DNA of 64,000 bases. It comes from Thamnidium elegans. Lineage: Eukaryota > Mucoromycota > Mucoromycetes > Mucorales > Mucoraceae. Both the position numbers and the translations under genes were made by a program. Location: assembly GCA_025201345.1 (NCBI GenBank), contig JAIXMG010000033.1, positions 1 through 64,000 of the forward strand, written 5' to 3'. The stretch's first letter is position 1, and every line of letters starts with the position of its first letter. Positions 35,156 through 45,439 of the stretch are shown in pieces. The notes beneath the pieces are model-generated. The model made no database searches, was not told where the DNA came from, and saw only the letters and a program-made list of their open reading frames with translations.

Positions 35156-35795
35156 CAATTGGGCTCGACTAGGAGGTAGCTGTAGGTAGAATCACAGCTG
35201 GTGGTGTACCGCGACATAGTGATGGATGCCTGGAATTAATATCGTATTGAGAATTGATATAGTCCATCATGATACCTTTAATGTTTATGGCGGTGTTTAC
35301 GCCTCTGGGCCAAATCTTTTTACCATCTAAACAAGTTGGGCAAACTTTTAAACATTATACTATCCGTCAAATGATATTAGTACATGTACATAATTATTAG
35401 AGGGTTAGACATACTTAAAGACTTGTAACGTTCTTCGCCTTCTTTTTGTCTGCCAAAAAAAAGTAATATTAGGGAAATTAGCAAGATTGTAGCCTGAAGC
35501 TGCCCAATTAAGCACAATAAAAGTAACAAAATGCATAGTATCTCTTCTTAGTAGTGTAAATTCTTCTGCAGTAGTTCGAAAAAGTTGCTAGATATAACAT
35601 TGTGTTAGATGTTTTTTATATTCGATAGTTGTAGATTTTGAATGGCTCTTTCAATAAAGTGGAGACTTTGCAGTTTCTCGTAAAGTTATACTCTTGTAAA
35701 GGCAGTGTATGCTCTTCGTCTAACTTTTTTCTTTTATTCTTCGAAGCTTCCGAAGACCCTGAAGATTCTGGATTGTTAAATACTCTTTTAGACAT
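35156..35795 (-). pseudogene. Second decayed TnpB-like ORF, RuvC-III Asp lost
   Basis: From 35795: MSKRVFNNPESSGSSEASKN, a basic stretch, EYNFTRNCKVSTLLKEPFKI, then FRTTAEEFTLLRRDTMHFVT, IVLNWAASGYNLANFPNITF and, after a possible intron, VCPTCLDGKKIWPRGVNTAI followed by NIKG and ending near HPSLCRGTPPAV. The block CPTC...W-x-R-x-V-N-x-A-x-N-I resembles the zinc-ribbon plus RuvC-III end of TnpB/Fanzor proteins (compare WNRDLAAVLNF in the intact gene), but the catalytic Asp position is Gly. Both tails also share a RHP/RRP...RG ending. Two frame breaks are needed. It may be a short derivative or an internally deleted copy. Confidence 0.4.
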
Positions 35796-36164
35796 TTAAT
35801 ATGTTTAAAAAGGTAACAACGACAATAATAAAAGAAAAGAAGAAGAAAGTAGCGGGACGAAAGATGTAGAAATATTCATGGTTGTTGTCAATCATACGCA
35901 ATACCTATATTTTTAATATATCAGTGATATCGACAGTCTCAAGTTGAAATTTCTGTCGATACGTATAATAGTTGAGGACGTAGATTACTCTTCTTAACAA
36001 GAGTTTGTAGTATTTAAAATTACGAAAGGTAAACTCTATAATAGAGCAAATAAGTATTGTGATTTAAATTTCTTGAAAGGCATTATCCGTGCATCATGTA
36101 TTAATCACAAAGGTTAATACATAATACGTAAAGGAATATCTGAAGTAAAAAAAAAAAAAAATAC

Positions 36165-36843
36165 AGAAGCTCGTATAGAAACTGGGAGACTTATAGGCCG
36201 AGTAGCCTTCATTAGATAGGTCCTCAAACAGATTATCTTTCAATTTATACTATTGTTGTTGAACTTTGCGATAAATATTGTAAACTTCGTCTGCGTGTAC
36301 AAAATGATCAGGATGGGTTGAAATAACACTTTGTGAGAAGTGTTTTTGTAATAATACACACACATCACGCTTATCATAACCAAGGCTTAATTGGGATTCA
36401 ATCAACTCTTTCAAAGCAGAAGACAGCGTAAGATGCTTCATGTCTTCGAAGCTTCCAATTACATGGTTGTGTCGACATGAATACTTAATACTTACATAAG
36501 GGTCGACAGGATCAAAAGAAATTTGAAACTTGGCCTTACAATTGGTTTTTTTTTATTCTTTTTGAACTGGTCTTTTCTTAGTTGGATTTTCTATCTCGTC
36601 GCGTGTTCTTTTTCTAGGTGTTCCAGCACAATGACATTGGTAATACTTGGACCAAGACTCAGACTTATATATTATGTCTTTACTCATAAGTCCAGAAGCG
36701 CAACGATAGTATTTATATACCCACTTAACACCATGAACCTCTGGTTCTTTCTTAATATAAGCTTCGTAGTCGTCGAAAGATATCGTAATTTTTACTTTTA
36801 AAACAGGTAAAGGAATATATTTGTAAATAGGGATGTCAGACAT
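36165..36843 (-). pseudogene. FAR1/MULE-like DNA-binding ORF, frameshifted
   Basis: From 36843: MSDIPIYKYIPLPVLKVKIT, then FDDYEAYIKKEPEVHGVKWV, YRCASGLMSKDIIYKSESWS, YYQCHCAGTPRKRTRDEIEN. A frameshift in an A-run near 36545-36555 is followed by NCKAKFQISFDPVDPY, YSCRHNHVIGSFEDMKHLTL, LKELIESQLSLGYDKRDVCV, and DEVYNIYRKVQQQ then TAG. The last readable piece after the stop is YKLKDNLFEDLSNEGYSAYK. Cys/His pairs (CxC...C...C-x-H-x-H) suggest a FAR1/WRKY-GCM1-type zinc domain preceding a Mutator-like transposase, which is absent. Broken by a frameshift and a stop. Confidence 0.45.
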
Positions 36844-37108
36844 TTAGTTAAATAATATAATAAAATAGAAAGGGAAGTGACAAGGGACAATCAGCAACAA
36901 GAGTATAAAAAATTTAAACGAATAGACTGCTATTTCTTTCTTTTCTAAGTCACAAAGTTAGGGGAAACAAGTAAATCGGTCTAATCCTAGTCACAATAAA
37001 TCAGTGCGCGCAATCTTGTACCGCAGTTGACTCCACGTAATCTTTATAAAAAAGATCAAAAGTTTTTAATAAACATTTTCCTTTTTTTTTGTTATTACAT
37101 AAAGCATT

Positions 37109-38268
37109 ATGTCCTGTATCACAAAAGAAATGGAGAAAGCACCCTTCCCTACACCAAGTGTAGTAGAAGCTGTACGCTCTTCCTGTCGTTCCTTCGTTGA
37201 ATCTAGTCCCGTCAAAGTTTCCCAAACTTCCGTTCAAGATTTTTTGCAGAAATTAGACAAGTTGCAGTATACCGAGTTATCCGATGATGTTACTATTAAG
37301 ATGCCACTTCGTTTTGAAACTGTAAATGATGAGTTGAATTTTATCACATTGATTGATTTATTGAATTTTGGTAGTGGATATAGACTTCCACTTCATGAAT
37401 TAGCTGGTAGAGGGTAAGTTATATAAATAGTTTTTTTTTTTTTTTTTTTTTTTTTTTTGTGTACTGATTTTTCTTTCTCCTTTATAGTGCTTTTGATACT
37501 ATTCGATTTGGTGCCATGTCTTTTCATATCGGCGGTAAACCCATGGATGCAGAGACATTTAAGAAAATGACCGTCTTTGAAGTAGCCGAAACATTTCAAT
37601 TACCAATTGATCGCGAAGTACGTCACGAAACTCTTGATTTTGTTACCTTGACACAACCTTCAGCTCTTCGACCTCTTGCTGACGGCATCACATGGGTATT
37701 AAACTCGACTGGTGAATACTTGGTCGAAAACGGTTACAAGGATCTCGCTGATTTTATTATGAAGCATGTTAAGCAAAACCCTCAAAATGCCAACTCGTTA
37801 GTAAACCATTTCAGTAAACATTTACCTGGGTTGTTCGATAAGTACTGGTTTGATGATGAAAAAGAACCTGTGTATTTGTATAAAAAAGCTCAGATTATTG
37901 TCTATCATCTTTGGTATACGTTTAGAGAACAGTTACCCGAGTTTTTTGCGTTCAAGGATATTAATGCATTGACAGTGTTCTCTGATAATGTTATTCCTAC
38001 CTTGTTGGCTCATTTAAATATTATTGAGATGCCTGGGTCGTGGCAAGAACAAATTACAACAAATCAAGATTTGAGCATTAAACAAGCTACTACTTTAAGA
38101 GCCGCTGCTGTGGTTGCATGTGAAGAAATTGTCGCAGCTGCTAAATCGGTTGGTCCCGTTCCTGACATGACAACTGGTGGATTGGATGTCTACCTTTGGA
38201 GATTAGGTAAAGTTGGTGAATACAGAAAGGTACCTCGTTTCCAATTGAAGGATACTGTTATGTTTTAA
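37109..38268 (+). CDS. QNG1: Queuosine salvage N-glycosylase (Qng1, DUF2419)
   Basis: Two exons (37109-37413, 37488-38268) give 361 aa, near the usual ~340. The family signature is visible: ELNFITLIDLLNFGSGYRLP (the 'NFCFW/NFGSGYR' region), FDTIRFGAMSFHIGG, PADGITWVLNSTGEYLVENG-like, HLPGLFDKYWFDD, YKKAQIIVYHLWYTF, FKDINALTVFSDNVIPTLL and a C-terminal DVYLWRLGK. Qng1 releases queuine base from queuosine nucleoside or its 5'-phosphate so that eukaryotes can reuse it for tRNA anticodon modification. The intron has a T-run of about 28. Start choice rests on the first ATG after a T-rich leader; a downstream Met at 37130 is possible. It converges with the next gene, 121 bp apart. Confidence 0.9.
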
Positions 38269-38389
38269 ATTCGAAAATAAAATAAAAAATAAAAAAAAAG
38301 TTCAACAAATATAAAGAAAAGAAAAAGAGGGAAAGAGGTTTATTTAATAATTCTATATGGCTTTTGTTTGTTTTCCGCGTGTTTGACGT

Positions 38390-38952
38390 CTATTGCTTTG
38401 TTTCCCATTCTGCATATTTGGCAGCTGCGTTCATTCGTTCCATAAATTCTGTCTTGACACAAGATTCAGCATTAATACGTGATAACAGTTGGTTCTCGTG
38501 TTCTGCAATCACTTTGGATTTGGATTTATCGGTGTATGCAGTGATTTTGATATTATATAATTTGCAGTCTAACGCGCCTAATGCAGGAGAAAGAAAATAA
38601 TATCGTGGATGCTCAAACGATTCTTCCGAAGCCAATTGAACTGCTGGGACTTGGATCGGCTCGTCTTCTTTTACTGGATTTTCAAATGTGGCTTCAATGT
38701 AGGGTTGTCGAATATTAAACGGTTTTCGTAATTGAACTAACCAAGAGTAACTAATGTATAAAATGAGTGTGGATCGACTATTTATTTTTATTTTTATTTT
38801 TTGACAATTAGAAAAAGAACTTACTGCGCTCCTATTTGCTCTTCCCTAAAGTTAATGGCAAAACTTGCACTGAGATCTTCAAAATGTTTCGATTTTTTGA
38901 ACCGTGGCTCTTTGACGTTTTTATCAAATAAACAACCACAAGAAAAATTCAT
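38390..38952 (-). CDS. Small unrecognised protein, two exons
   Basis: Exons 38952-38825 and 38750-38390 join in frame (GAH|YSWLVQL) to give 162 aa. It begins MNFSCGCLFDKNVKEPRFKK, continues FEDLSASFAINFREEQIGAH, SWLVQLRKPFNIRQPYIEAT, then EESFEHPRYYFLSPALGALD, KLYNIKITAYTDKSKSKVIA, EHENQLLSRINAES and ends NAAAKYAEWETKQ. Clean splice signals, coding-like composition and tight convergent packing with QNG1 support a real gene. No signal peptide, membrane span or known domain was recognised; three Cys are near the N-terminus. Confidence 0.65.
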
Positions 38953-39137
38953 AGTTTTTTATATAAAAGAAAACAAAAATTATTATTGCGTATCTTTTTA
39001 ATTTTAAGAGGTCTTCTACCCCGCTCCGCTTCGGTTATTTTTGTGATTTAAAAAATATTAGTCTACACTAGGGGGGCATTCGAACTAAATACGACGTATA
39101 AGTATTTAGTATAAGCTTTTTCGAAAGCAGTATCGAG

Positions 39138-39536
39138 TTAAGTGATATAGTCATTAGTAACAGAAATATACGTAAGATGTTGAACGGAACCAATATCATG
39201 AATACAGGTATAAATTGTAGTCTTGATTTCGGATTTAACGATAGTAGCGACTAAGTGAACCGTCTTCTTTTCAACAAGGCTAGATAATGCGTTGGTATCC
39301 TTAGGAATAACAGGTGAGACAGTTACAAGCATAGTATCTGCTTCTTTGGCAGAAATAATACCGGTTACGGAACAACAGTCTTTACCGGCATTTACCATAT
39401 AGTCCAAAATAATTCGTTCTTGAGCATGCAATGCCAAGGCACCATCGTAACCATCAGACGCTTGGTAGTTATCAAGCTTTTTTTAAAATAAGGGTTAGCT
39501 TCTGTATTATTTCTTTTTTTAAAAAAAACTTACCAT
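39138..39536 (-). CDS. Small unrecognised protein with an ATG-only first exon
   Basis: The best model uses a first coding exon that is just ATG (39534-39536), donor GTAAGT, then exon 2 at 39476-39138, giving 113 aa: MLDNYQASDGYDGALALHAQ, ERIILDYMVNAGKDCCSVTG, then SPVIPKDTNALSSLVEKKTV, LVATIVKSEIKTTIYTCIHD and QHLTYISVTNDYIT at the end. An internal Met in exon 2 (39437) would give 99 aa instead. Beta-strand-like alternation is seen but no family was recognised. Flanked by non-coding DNA on the far side. Confidence 0.5.
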
Positions 39537-40560
39537 GATATGGACATATGGCTTTGAATTTATATAACCTTTTTTTTTCTTCCTTGGATGGGGTTACTAT
39601 TGTATTACTAAAAATATGATGGATATTCTAATAGTCTCTATTTTCATTTTCTCACACAACTACACGTGAGACTTGCATCGTTTTACAAAAAAAACGTGTA
39701 TTGGGAAGAGAAAGGATAGGTATGCTATAATAATAATGTTTAAAGCAGGAGTATATTTACAATGATACATAGTATGGATATCATATCGGCTCGGTAAATG
39801 TGGTACTGAATTCCATATAAACTAAAATCAAAATCAAACGTCAAGAAATTATAAAATCGAAAGAGGTTCTGTTACAATTTTCACTAGCTGCATAAACTGT
39901 TAAGTAGCTTAAAAGGCATGTAACATAATCGACAAAACATACAACATCGAAAGAAAGGATGCGCTACTAGAAATGGTACTTTCAGCGTGACTGAGCTAGA
40001 ACTGATTGGTAGCATTTCGAAGCTATATATTATAAGGGGTTCATGAGTATCCTACGATATCATTAACTAGTTATAATAGATACGGTAGCAAGTCTATTTA
40101 AGGGTGTCTAAAATCAGGAATAAATCCATTATATTGTATCTAAATACCATTGCTCTATCGTGTAAATTTTTTTTTTGTTATAAGTGCAGTGAAGAGGTAT
40201 AAAAGTCATATTTTATTCTTCTTCCTCCTTTCCTTCTTTTTCATTTTTTTTTAAAAAACTCTTATACGTCACTTGGTTACAACATTGAACTTCTATCCTT
40301 AAATATAATAATGGTAATAGTAGTGTTAAAGAAGGTCTCAAACAAATTCTGGAGAAATCCATTCTTAAATAGAGCCGCTACTGTAGTCTTTAATCACTAA
40401 AGTTTATTGTACGAGTATTTATGTTAGCTAGTCTTATAATTTTTATTGTATCCATTGGAACTGTGTACGAATTCGTTTTAGTAAAATTTATCCACTAAGT
40501 CCTACATCAAACAAACCATCATAATAACTTGTAATATATCAACAAATGACTACTTTTAAA
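39537..40560. other. Intergenic
   Basis: AT-rich, without open frames or recognised repeats. T-rich stretches near 40165 and 40240. It leads into the first copy of the direct repeat flanking CDC7. Confidence 0.45.
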
Positions 40561-40589
40561 GCAAAAAAAAAAAAAAAAAAAAAAAAACC

Positions 40590-42030
40590 TAAATTCACAG
40601 ACTCCTATAAAATGAAATTGCTTATATATATTATGAGCCTCAAAGGGCTTTATTTTTATTGCGGATAATGTTCAAAGCCTAGAGAACCAGATACTGTATA
40701 CTATATTCCTGTTAAGCATCTTCTGGGTCTAATGATACAATGAAACTGACAACAATAATTTCAATATAAATAAATTGAAAAAAAAAAGCTGCCGTCTTTT
40801 TTTTTTCTTTATGCATTATTTATTTATAATTTTACATGGTAAGGATATATAACGCATTATACTTTAACTGATGGTCTTTACATTAATACGTACTAAGTAG
40901 ATTGAATGATAGTTTATCTTGTTATATTGATGGTTATTTATACGTGAATGCCTTCTTGGTGGTGCTTCCGTATTAAATGGTTACTTTATACCAGTTGGCT
41001 TTCTTCTACTGTTACGCATCTGCTGCTGAAGTTTGGGTTGAGTAATGATATACTTGAACTAAGGAATGATCCTTAGTAAGTCTGTCCTTGCTGATAAATA
41101 TCGTCACTTGTTGGTGATGCCCTCTATTTATTTTTGAAAGAAAAAAGTCGCCTCTTTCCCTTTCTTTCATTTATCATTTATTTATTTTGATTTATAATAG
41201 ATATGCGTGGCTCTGCTCATACGAAGAAAGGAAGTCAAAAGTAAGTATTACATCTACAAGGCGTCATAAAAAGTAAGCCTTTCCTTCTACTTTTGCATTG
41301 TTATTCAAGATCATCAAGGCGTCTCTTGTTACTATTAATGTGCTCAAAAAATGTGATGACCGGCCTTTTCGCAACTGGTGTACTTCTTCAAGACTTGGTA
41401 TGTTTTTCAAGGCCGGTGTTCACTTAAGATTCAAAGGTTTTTTTTCCCTCCTAACACACTTTGGGGAAGGCTTTTTTTTCAAGCCTGTGGTTCATTTATG
41501 GTTTAACCTGTTGTGCGTTTCTTCAAGGTTAGTGCTCATCACTATTTACAAAAGAATTTATCCTCTTATTGGTTCAAGACTGCGCCGTACTCGAGACCTC
41601 TGGTGTTTCTATTTCCTCCTCTCAAGGCTGATGCATTCTGTCAGCTCGCACTGAACTAAGTATGCTTATATCACTTGCTTTAAGGTGCTCATCTTTGGGA
41701 TTCTTTATGAACGCGTAAGTGATTTCTTATCCTGATAGTTATATCTAACATATATTAATATATATTTCATTATAGTTACCAAATGATCGCATATGATAGA
41801 TATGTAACTGGTTCCAGACTGATTTTTTTTTTTAGTAGTATTCTGTTTATCTTACAGACTGGTCGGCGCAAATGTCTTCAAAGCATTAAAGTACTGTGCA
41901 CGCTGGACCTCTGGCTTGGATACGGATGCGTCTAAAAAAAGCGATTTCGAAGTTATTTTAATCGTTGTACCAAACACGATTTCCTCTGTAGAGGATTTAG
42001 TTTATTACAGGTAAAAAAACTCTTTTTTTT
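40590..42030 (+). repeat. Direct repeat copy A (flanks CDC7, 5' side)
   Basis: Homologous to 45440-47030. The core 41205-41930 matches 46240-46965 without a gap at constant offset 5035, with about four mismatches in 726 bp by eye; outside the core homology is weaker with indels. The core has a 118-codon frame (41298-41654) of unlikely composition, several TTCAAG-centred units, and splice-like signals. After the core this copy keeps an open stretch LVGANVFKALKYCARWTSGL then DTDASKKSDFEVILIVVPNT up to a GTAAAA donor-like site, absent in frame from copy B. Origin (mobile element, gene fragment or RNA gene) is unknown. Confidence 0.85.
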
Positions 42031-42037
42031 TTTGTAC

Positions 42038-42068
<31 letters not shown>

Positions 42069-42109
42069 GCGTGATTTATTATTTTTAAACCAGAAAGAAC
42101 GCGCAGTTT

Positions 42110-42144
<35 letters not shown>
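42038..42144. promoter_or_regulatory. CDC7 upstream region: A28, two ACGCGC-type sites, T32
   Basis: A run of 28 A (42038-42065) is followed by GGCGCGT, 26 bases, then ACGCGC, and a run of 32 T (42113-42144) ending 11 bases before the CDC7 start codon. The GC elements are reverse complements (GCGCGT at 42067-42072, ACGCGC at 42099-42104), so the whole block is an inverted repeat. ACGCG-containing sites are the core of MCB/E2F-like G1/S elements in fungi, fitting a replication kinase gene. Regulation is inference. Confidence 0.45.
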
Positions 42145-42155
42145 CAAAGAACAAA

Positions 42156-44415
42156 ATGTCTTCCACAGATAATCATGGCATTCCAATTGTACAAGCATCA
42201 GGTACGAAGCGAAAATTACCAGAAGACGATGATGAAATTAAGCTTTATTTCCCTCCACAACAACAACGCCGCATCAATTATTTCCGTGCTAGTTCACCTA
42301 CGCCTTATATCCCGTCCTTACCCAAACATGATTCTACCCAACATGCTTCAACAGAACCCATGTTTACTGCGCCTCCCTTCTCTCCACTGTCAAGCTCATT
42401 AACGTCAAACATTTACATAAAGCCTAGAAATGTTAGTTTGATTAGAAATCCTAAGCGAAAGGCAGACGAATTAGAATTGACTTGTTCAAAGAATAAGTCT
42501 ACAAAACTTTCTAAAGATAAAAGTATGAATACTCCTTCACCTACTCGCCAACCAAAACACCAAATAACACCTTTAAATGAACAAAGAAGAGAGCATTCAT
42601 CTGATGGACAAAAGCGTTCAAACTATTCCCGTTCATTTATTCCGCGAAGAATTTATACTTCTACACCTGTTCGACCAAAAGAACTAACTCTCACTCCTCC
42701 TTCTACACAACCAAAGGATGCCACGCCTCTCTCAACGCCATCAAAATATGTCACATCTCTTCCAGTACCACCAAAGGATGTCACACCTCTCTCAGCACCA
42801 CCAAAGGATACCACACCTCTTTCTGCACAACAAAGAAACGTTACTCATGTAAAAGAATATGAGGTTGCTGGATCATTTGGTTCAAAGGGTGATCCAGTAA
42901 GTGATAGCACCGGAAAATCAGTTACAACAGATGGAGAAGATGTAGATGCAGCAGAAACTCAAGCAGAAGCAGAAGAAATTGCAGAATTAATGAAAACTGT
43001 AAAATGTTTACCCAACTACTACAAGTTGATCTCTAAAATTGGAGAAGGAACATTCAGTACAGTATACAAGGCGTTAGATATAAGACGAGATTATTATCAA
43101 AATCAAGAATGGGACCATTTATTGTCAAGTACAGAAGACGAAGAGCATCAGCAATCATCTAAGCCAGTGAACCAATTTGTTGCCTTGAAGAGAATTTATG
43201 ATACTAGTAGTCCGCATCGTATTGCTAATGAAATTGAATTGTTGCGTAAATTTCTTGGTAAACCATGCATATCGCCTTTGATCACAGCATTTAGACAACA
43301 AGATCAGGTATTTGTAGTTATGCCATATATCCATAACGACGACTTTAGATCTATCTTTTCAGATATGGATATGACCGAAATCAAATCTTACTTTAGATGT
43401 ATGTTTACTGCTTTAAATGAATTAAGCAAGGCTGGTATTATTCATCGAGATATCAAACCGAACAATTTCTTGTATAGTCGTAGAAAGAAGATGGGATTTG
43501 TAATTGATCTTGGTTTAGCTGAGGTATGTTAAATAATGATAATTATAATTGGCTTTTTTTTTTACTAATATTTCTTTATATATATGTATATATATATATA
43601 TATATAGCATGTAGATGAAGGAAAAAGATTGGAAGAGCAGGACGCAAGAATTGAAGCAAGATCTCACGGCGATATGTTTACTCAAATTAGTAGAAATGCT
43701 GCAATTAATCGTATCCCAGCCAAATCTTCCATTTCTGTATTGGCAACACTCTCAAACAAAGAAAATCGTGCTGCCACTTCGTCTTCCTCTAATCCTACAG
43801 CAGCACCTGTTGAAGAATCTAGACCAATGGGATTTGTCAGAAATGATGTACGTCGTCCTATTCGAGCAAGCCGTGCTGGAACCCGAGGCTTCAGAGCCCC
43901 CGAAGTCTTATTTAAAGTCACTAAACAAACCTGCGGTAAGATCTTATAATATTCTACTGCTTTTATGTTTTATGCTTACTTTTTTTTTTTTAGCTGTTGA
44001 TGTATGGTCAGCTGGTGTTATTTTAGCATGCTTTATGACTGGTAGATACCCTTTCTTTATATCAAATGAAGATTCCGATGCTATTATGGAATTAGCGCAA
44101 GTATACGGCTCCCGAGAAATGAAGCAATGTGCCCAGAATTACGGTAAAGTAGACGGGGGAATTAAATAATAATTTTTATGTACTAATAATACCTTTTTAT
44201 TATCATTAGAGCGAACTTTTCATACCAATATCAACCTTCCTGCAGCTAAAATACCTTGGAAAAAACTTGCAGAGCATTTAAACAAGGAAAATATTGCCAA
44301 TTGGGATCCCAACGATTTCCATCAAGCCTTGGATTTGTTGGAAAAGGCTCTTGATTTAAACAAAGACACAAGAATTACTGCTGAACAGGCTTTGCAACAT
44401 CCTTTCCTCTGTTAA
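42156..44415 (+). CDS. CDC7: Cdc7 protein kinase (Dbf4-dependent kinase catalytic subunit)
   Basis: Exons 42156-43523, 43608-43935, 43994-44143, 44210-44415 sum to 2052 nt (683 aa). The first ~285 aa are low-complexity, with a basic N-terminus and 11-residue repeats rich in PPKDVTPLSA between about 42660 and 42840. The kinase domain has GEGTFSTVYKA (glycine loop), FVALKRIY (VAIK Lys), HRDIKPNNFLY (catalytic loop), VIDLGLAE (DLG in place of DFG), a long Ser/Ala-rich insert in the activation region, GTRGFRAPEVLF (APE), VDVWSAGVILACFMTGRYPF and a C-terminal LLEKALDLNKDTRITAEQAL. The 'DLGLA' motif and kinase insert are typical of Cdc7. It phosphorylates the MCM helicase at replication origins. 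A downstream repeat copy lies about 1 kb past the stop. Confidence 0.95.
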
Positions 44416-45439
44416 ATTTAATCACTTTTCTCATTGTGTAAATACTGTAAATAAATATTATTATTATTTTGTAAGGGAGATTTATTCCTTTTTTACTCAA
44501 AGTCCTCTACATATCATATGCTGTAACGGGACTCTTGCCGCCCCGAGGCACAACAAATTATACCAGTACTTTCAAGCTGGAGGTCCGAAGAGAGAACCAT
44601 CTCCACTTCTAACTTATAGCTTAACTAAAACTTTGGGGAATGTAAAAGAGCTATCTTATATTATTCCATTTTTTTTTTTAGCATTTTTGTTTTCTCTATG
44701 TACGTACAAACGGATACGATCCAAAGCAACCACCGTGCATAAGAGCGCTTGTTACGAACGTTCAAATGTGGTCCACCCGGATGTAATATTCTAAAGTTAA
44801 AGCTACTTTTTTTTAAACACTTTATAGAGGTACGTAGTAAGCCATACTTTCTTTTCTGGGCGTGTAACTAGAGCGCGCAAAAAAAAAAATAAAAAAAAAA
44901 TAGTTATCTTCCTATTGAAATTCGGCATCGGGTTTATGAAGGAAAGGATTGAGTCGAAATGCGATCGCAGTCAATTGAGTGGGAGTAATGGAAAATCTAG
45001 GTCTAGGAATGCGAACTGCTAGTAGAAATGGTAGTAAATAATAAATTGTTTCATGCATGTTGTATCATCAAAACTGGATTCCATACTGTGATTGCTGGGT
45101 TATACAAGTATCCATCCCTGTTACGAATCCAATTAAACAGATCACTACTGGAGTATTTCGTCGTTATAGTTAATCACAACCTCCTAAAAAGAAAAAGAAA
45201 GATGGTAAGCTAATCACTATTTCCAGAAATATCCTAGTTCCTTTTCGGCCAATGCTAAATACCTACCTCCTCAGATCGAGTATGGAGAGTATTGGTTTCT
45301 CCCGCTACCCCAACTGTCTCAACAGTCTGGTGGTGGCTTTTACAAGATAAAGTAGGTTACTTCCATTTCAATGTCTATCATTGAGGAAGCAAATCCCATG
45401 AACGAGTAATATACCAGTATTACCTTTGTTTTTTTACAC
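44416..45439. other. Intergenic 3' of CDC7
   Basis: No credible ORF. Contains A-rich and T-rich tracts; no repeat recognised other than the start of copy B near 45440. Confidence 0.45.

Noticed and set aside
41298..41654. 118-codon frame present in both direct-repeat copies
   Set aside because: Rich in Leu/Phe/Arg/Ser without domain character, no Kozak-like context, and the two copies are near-identical DNA, so conservation says nothing about protein selection.
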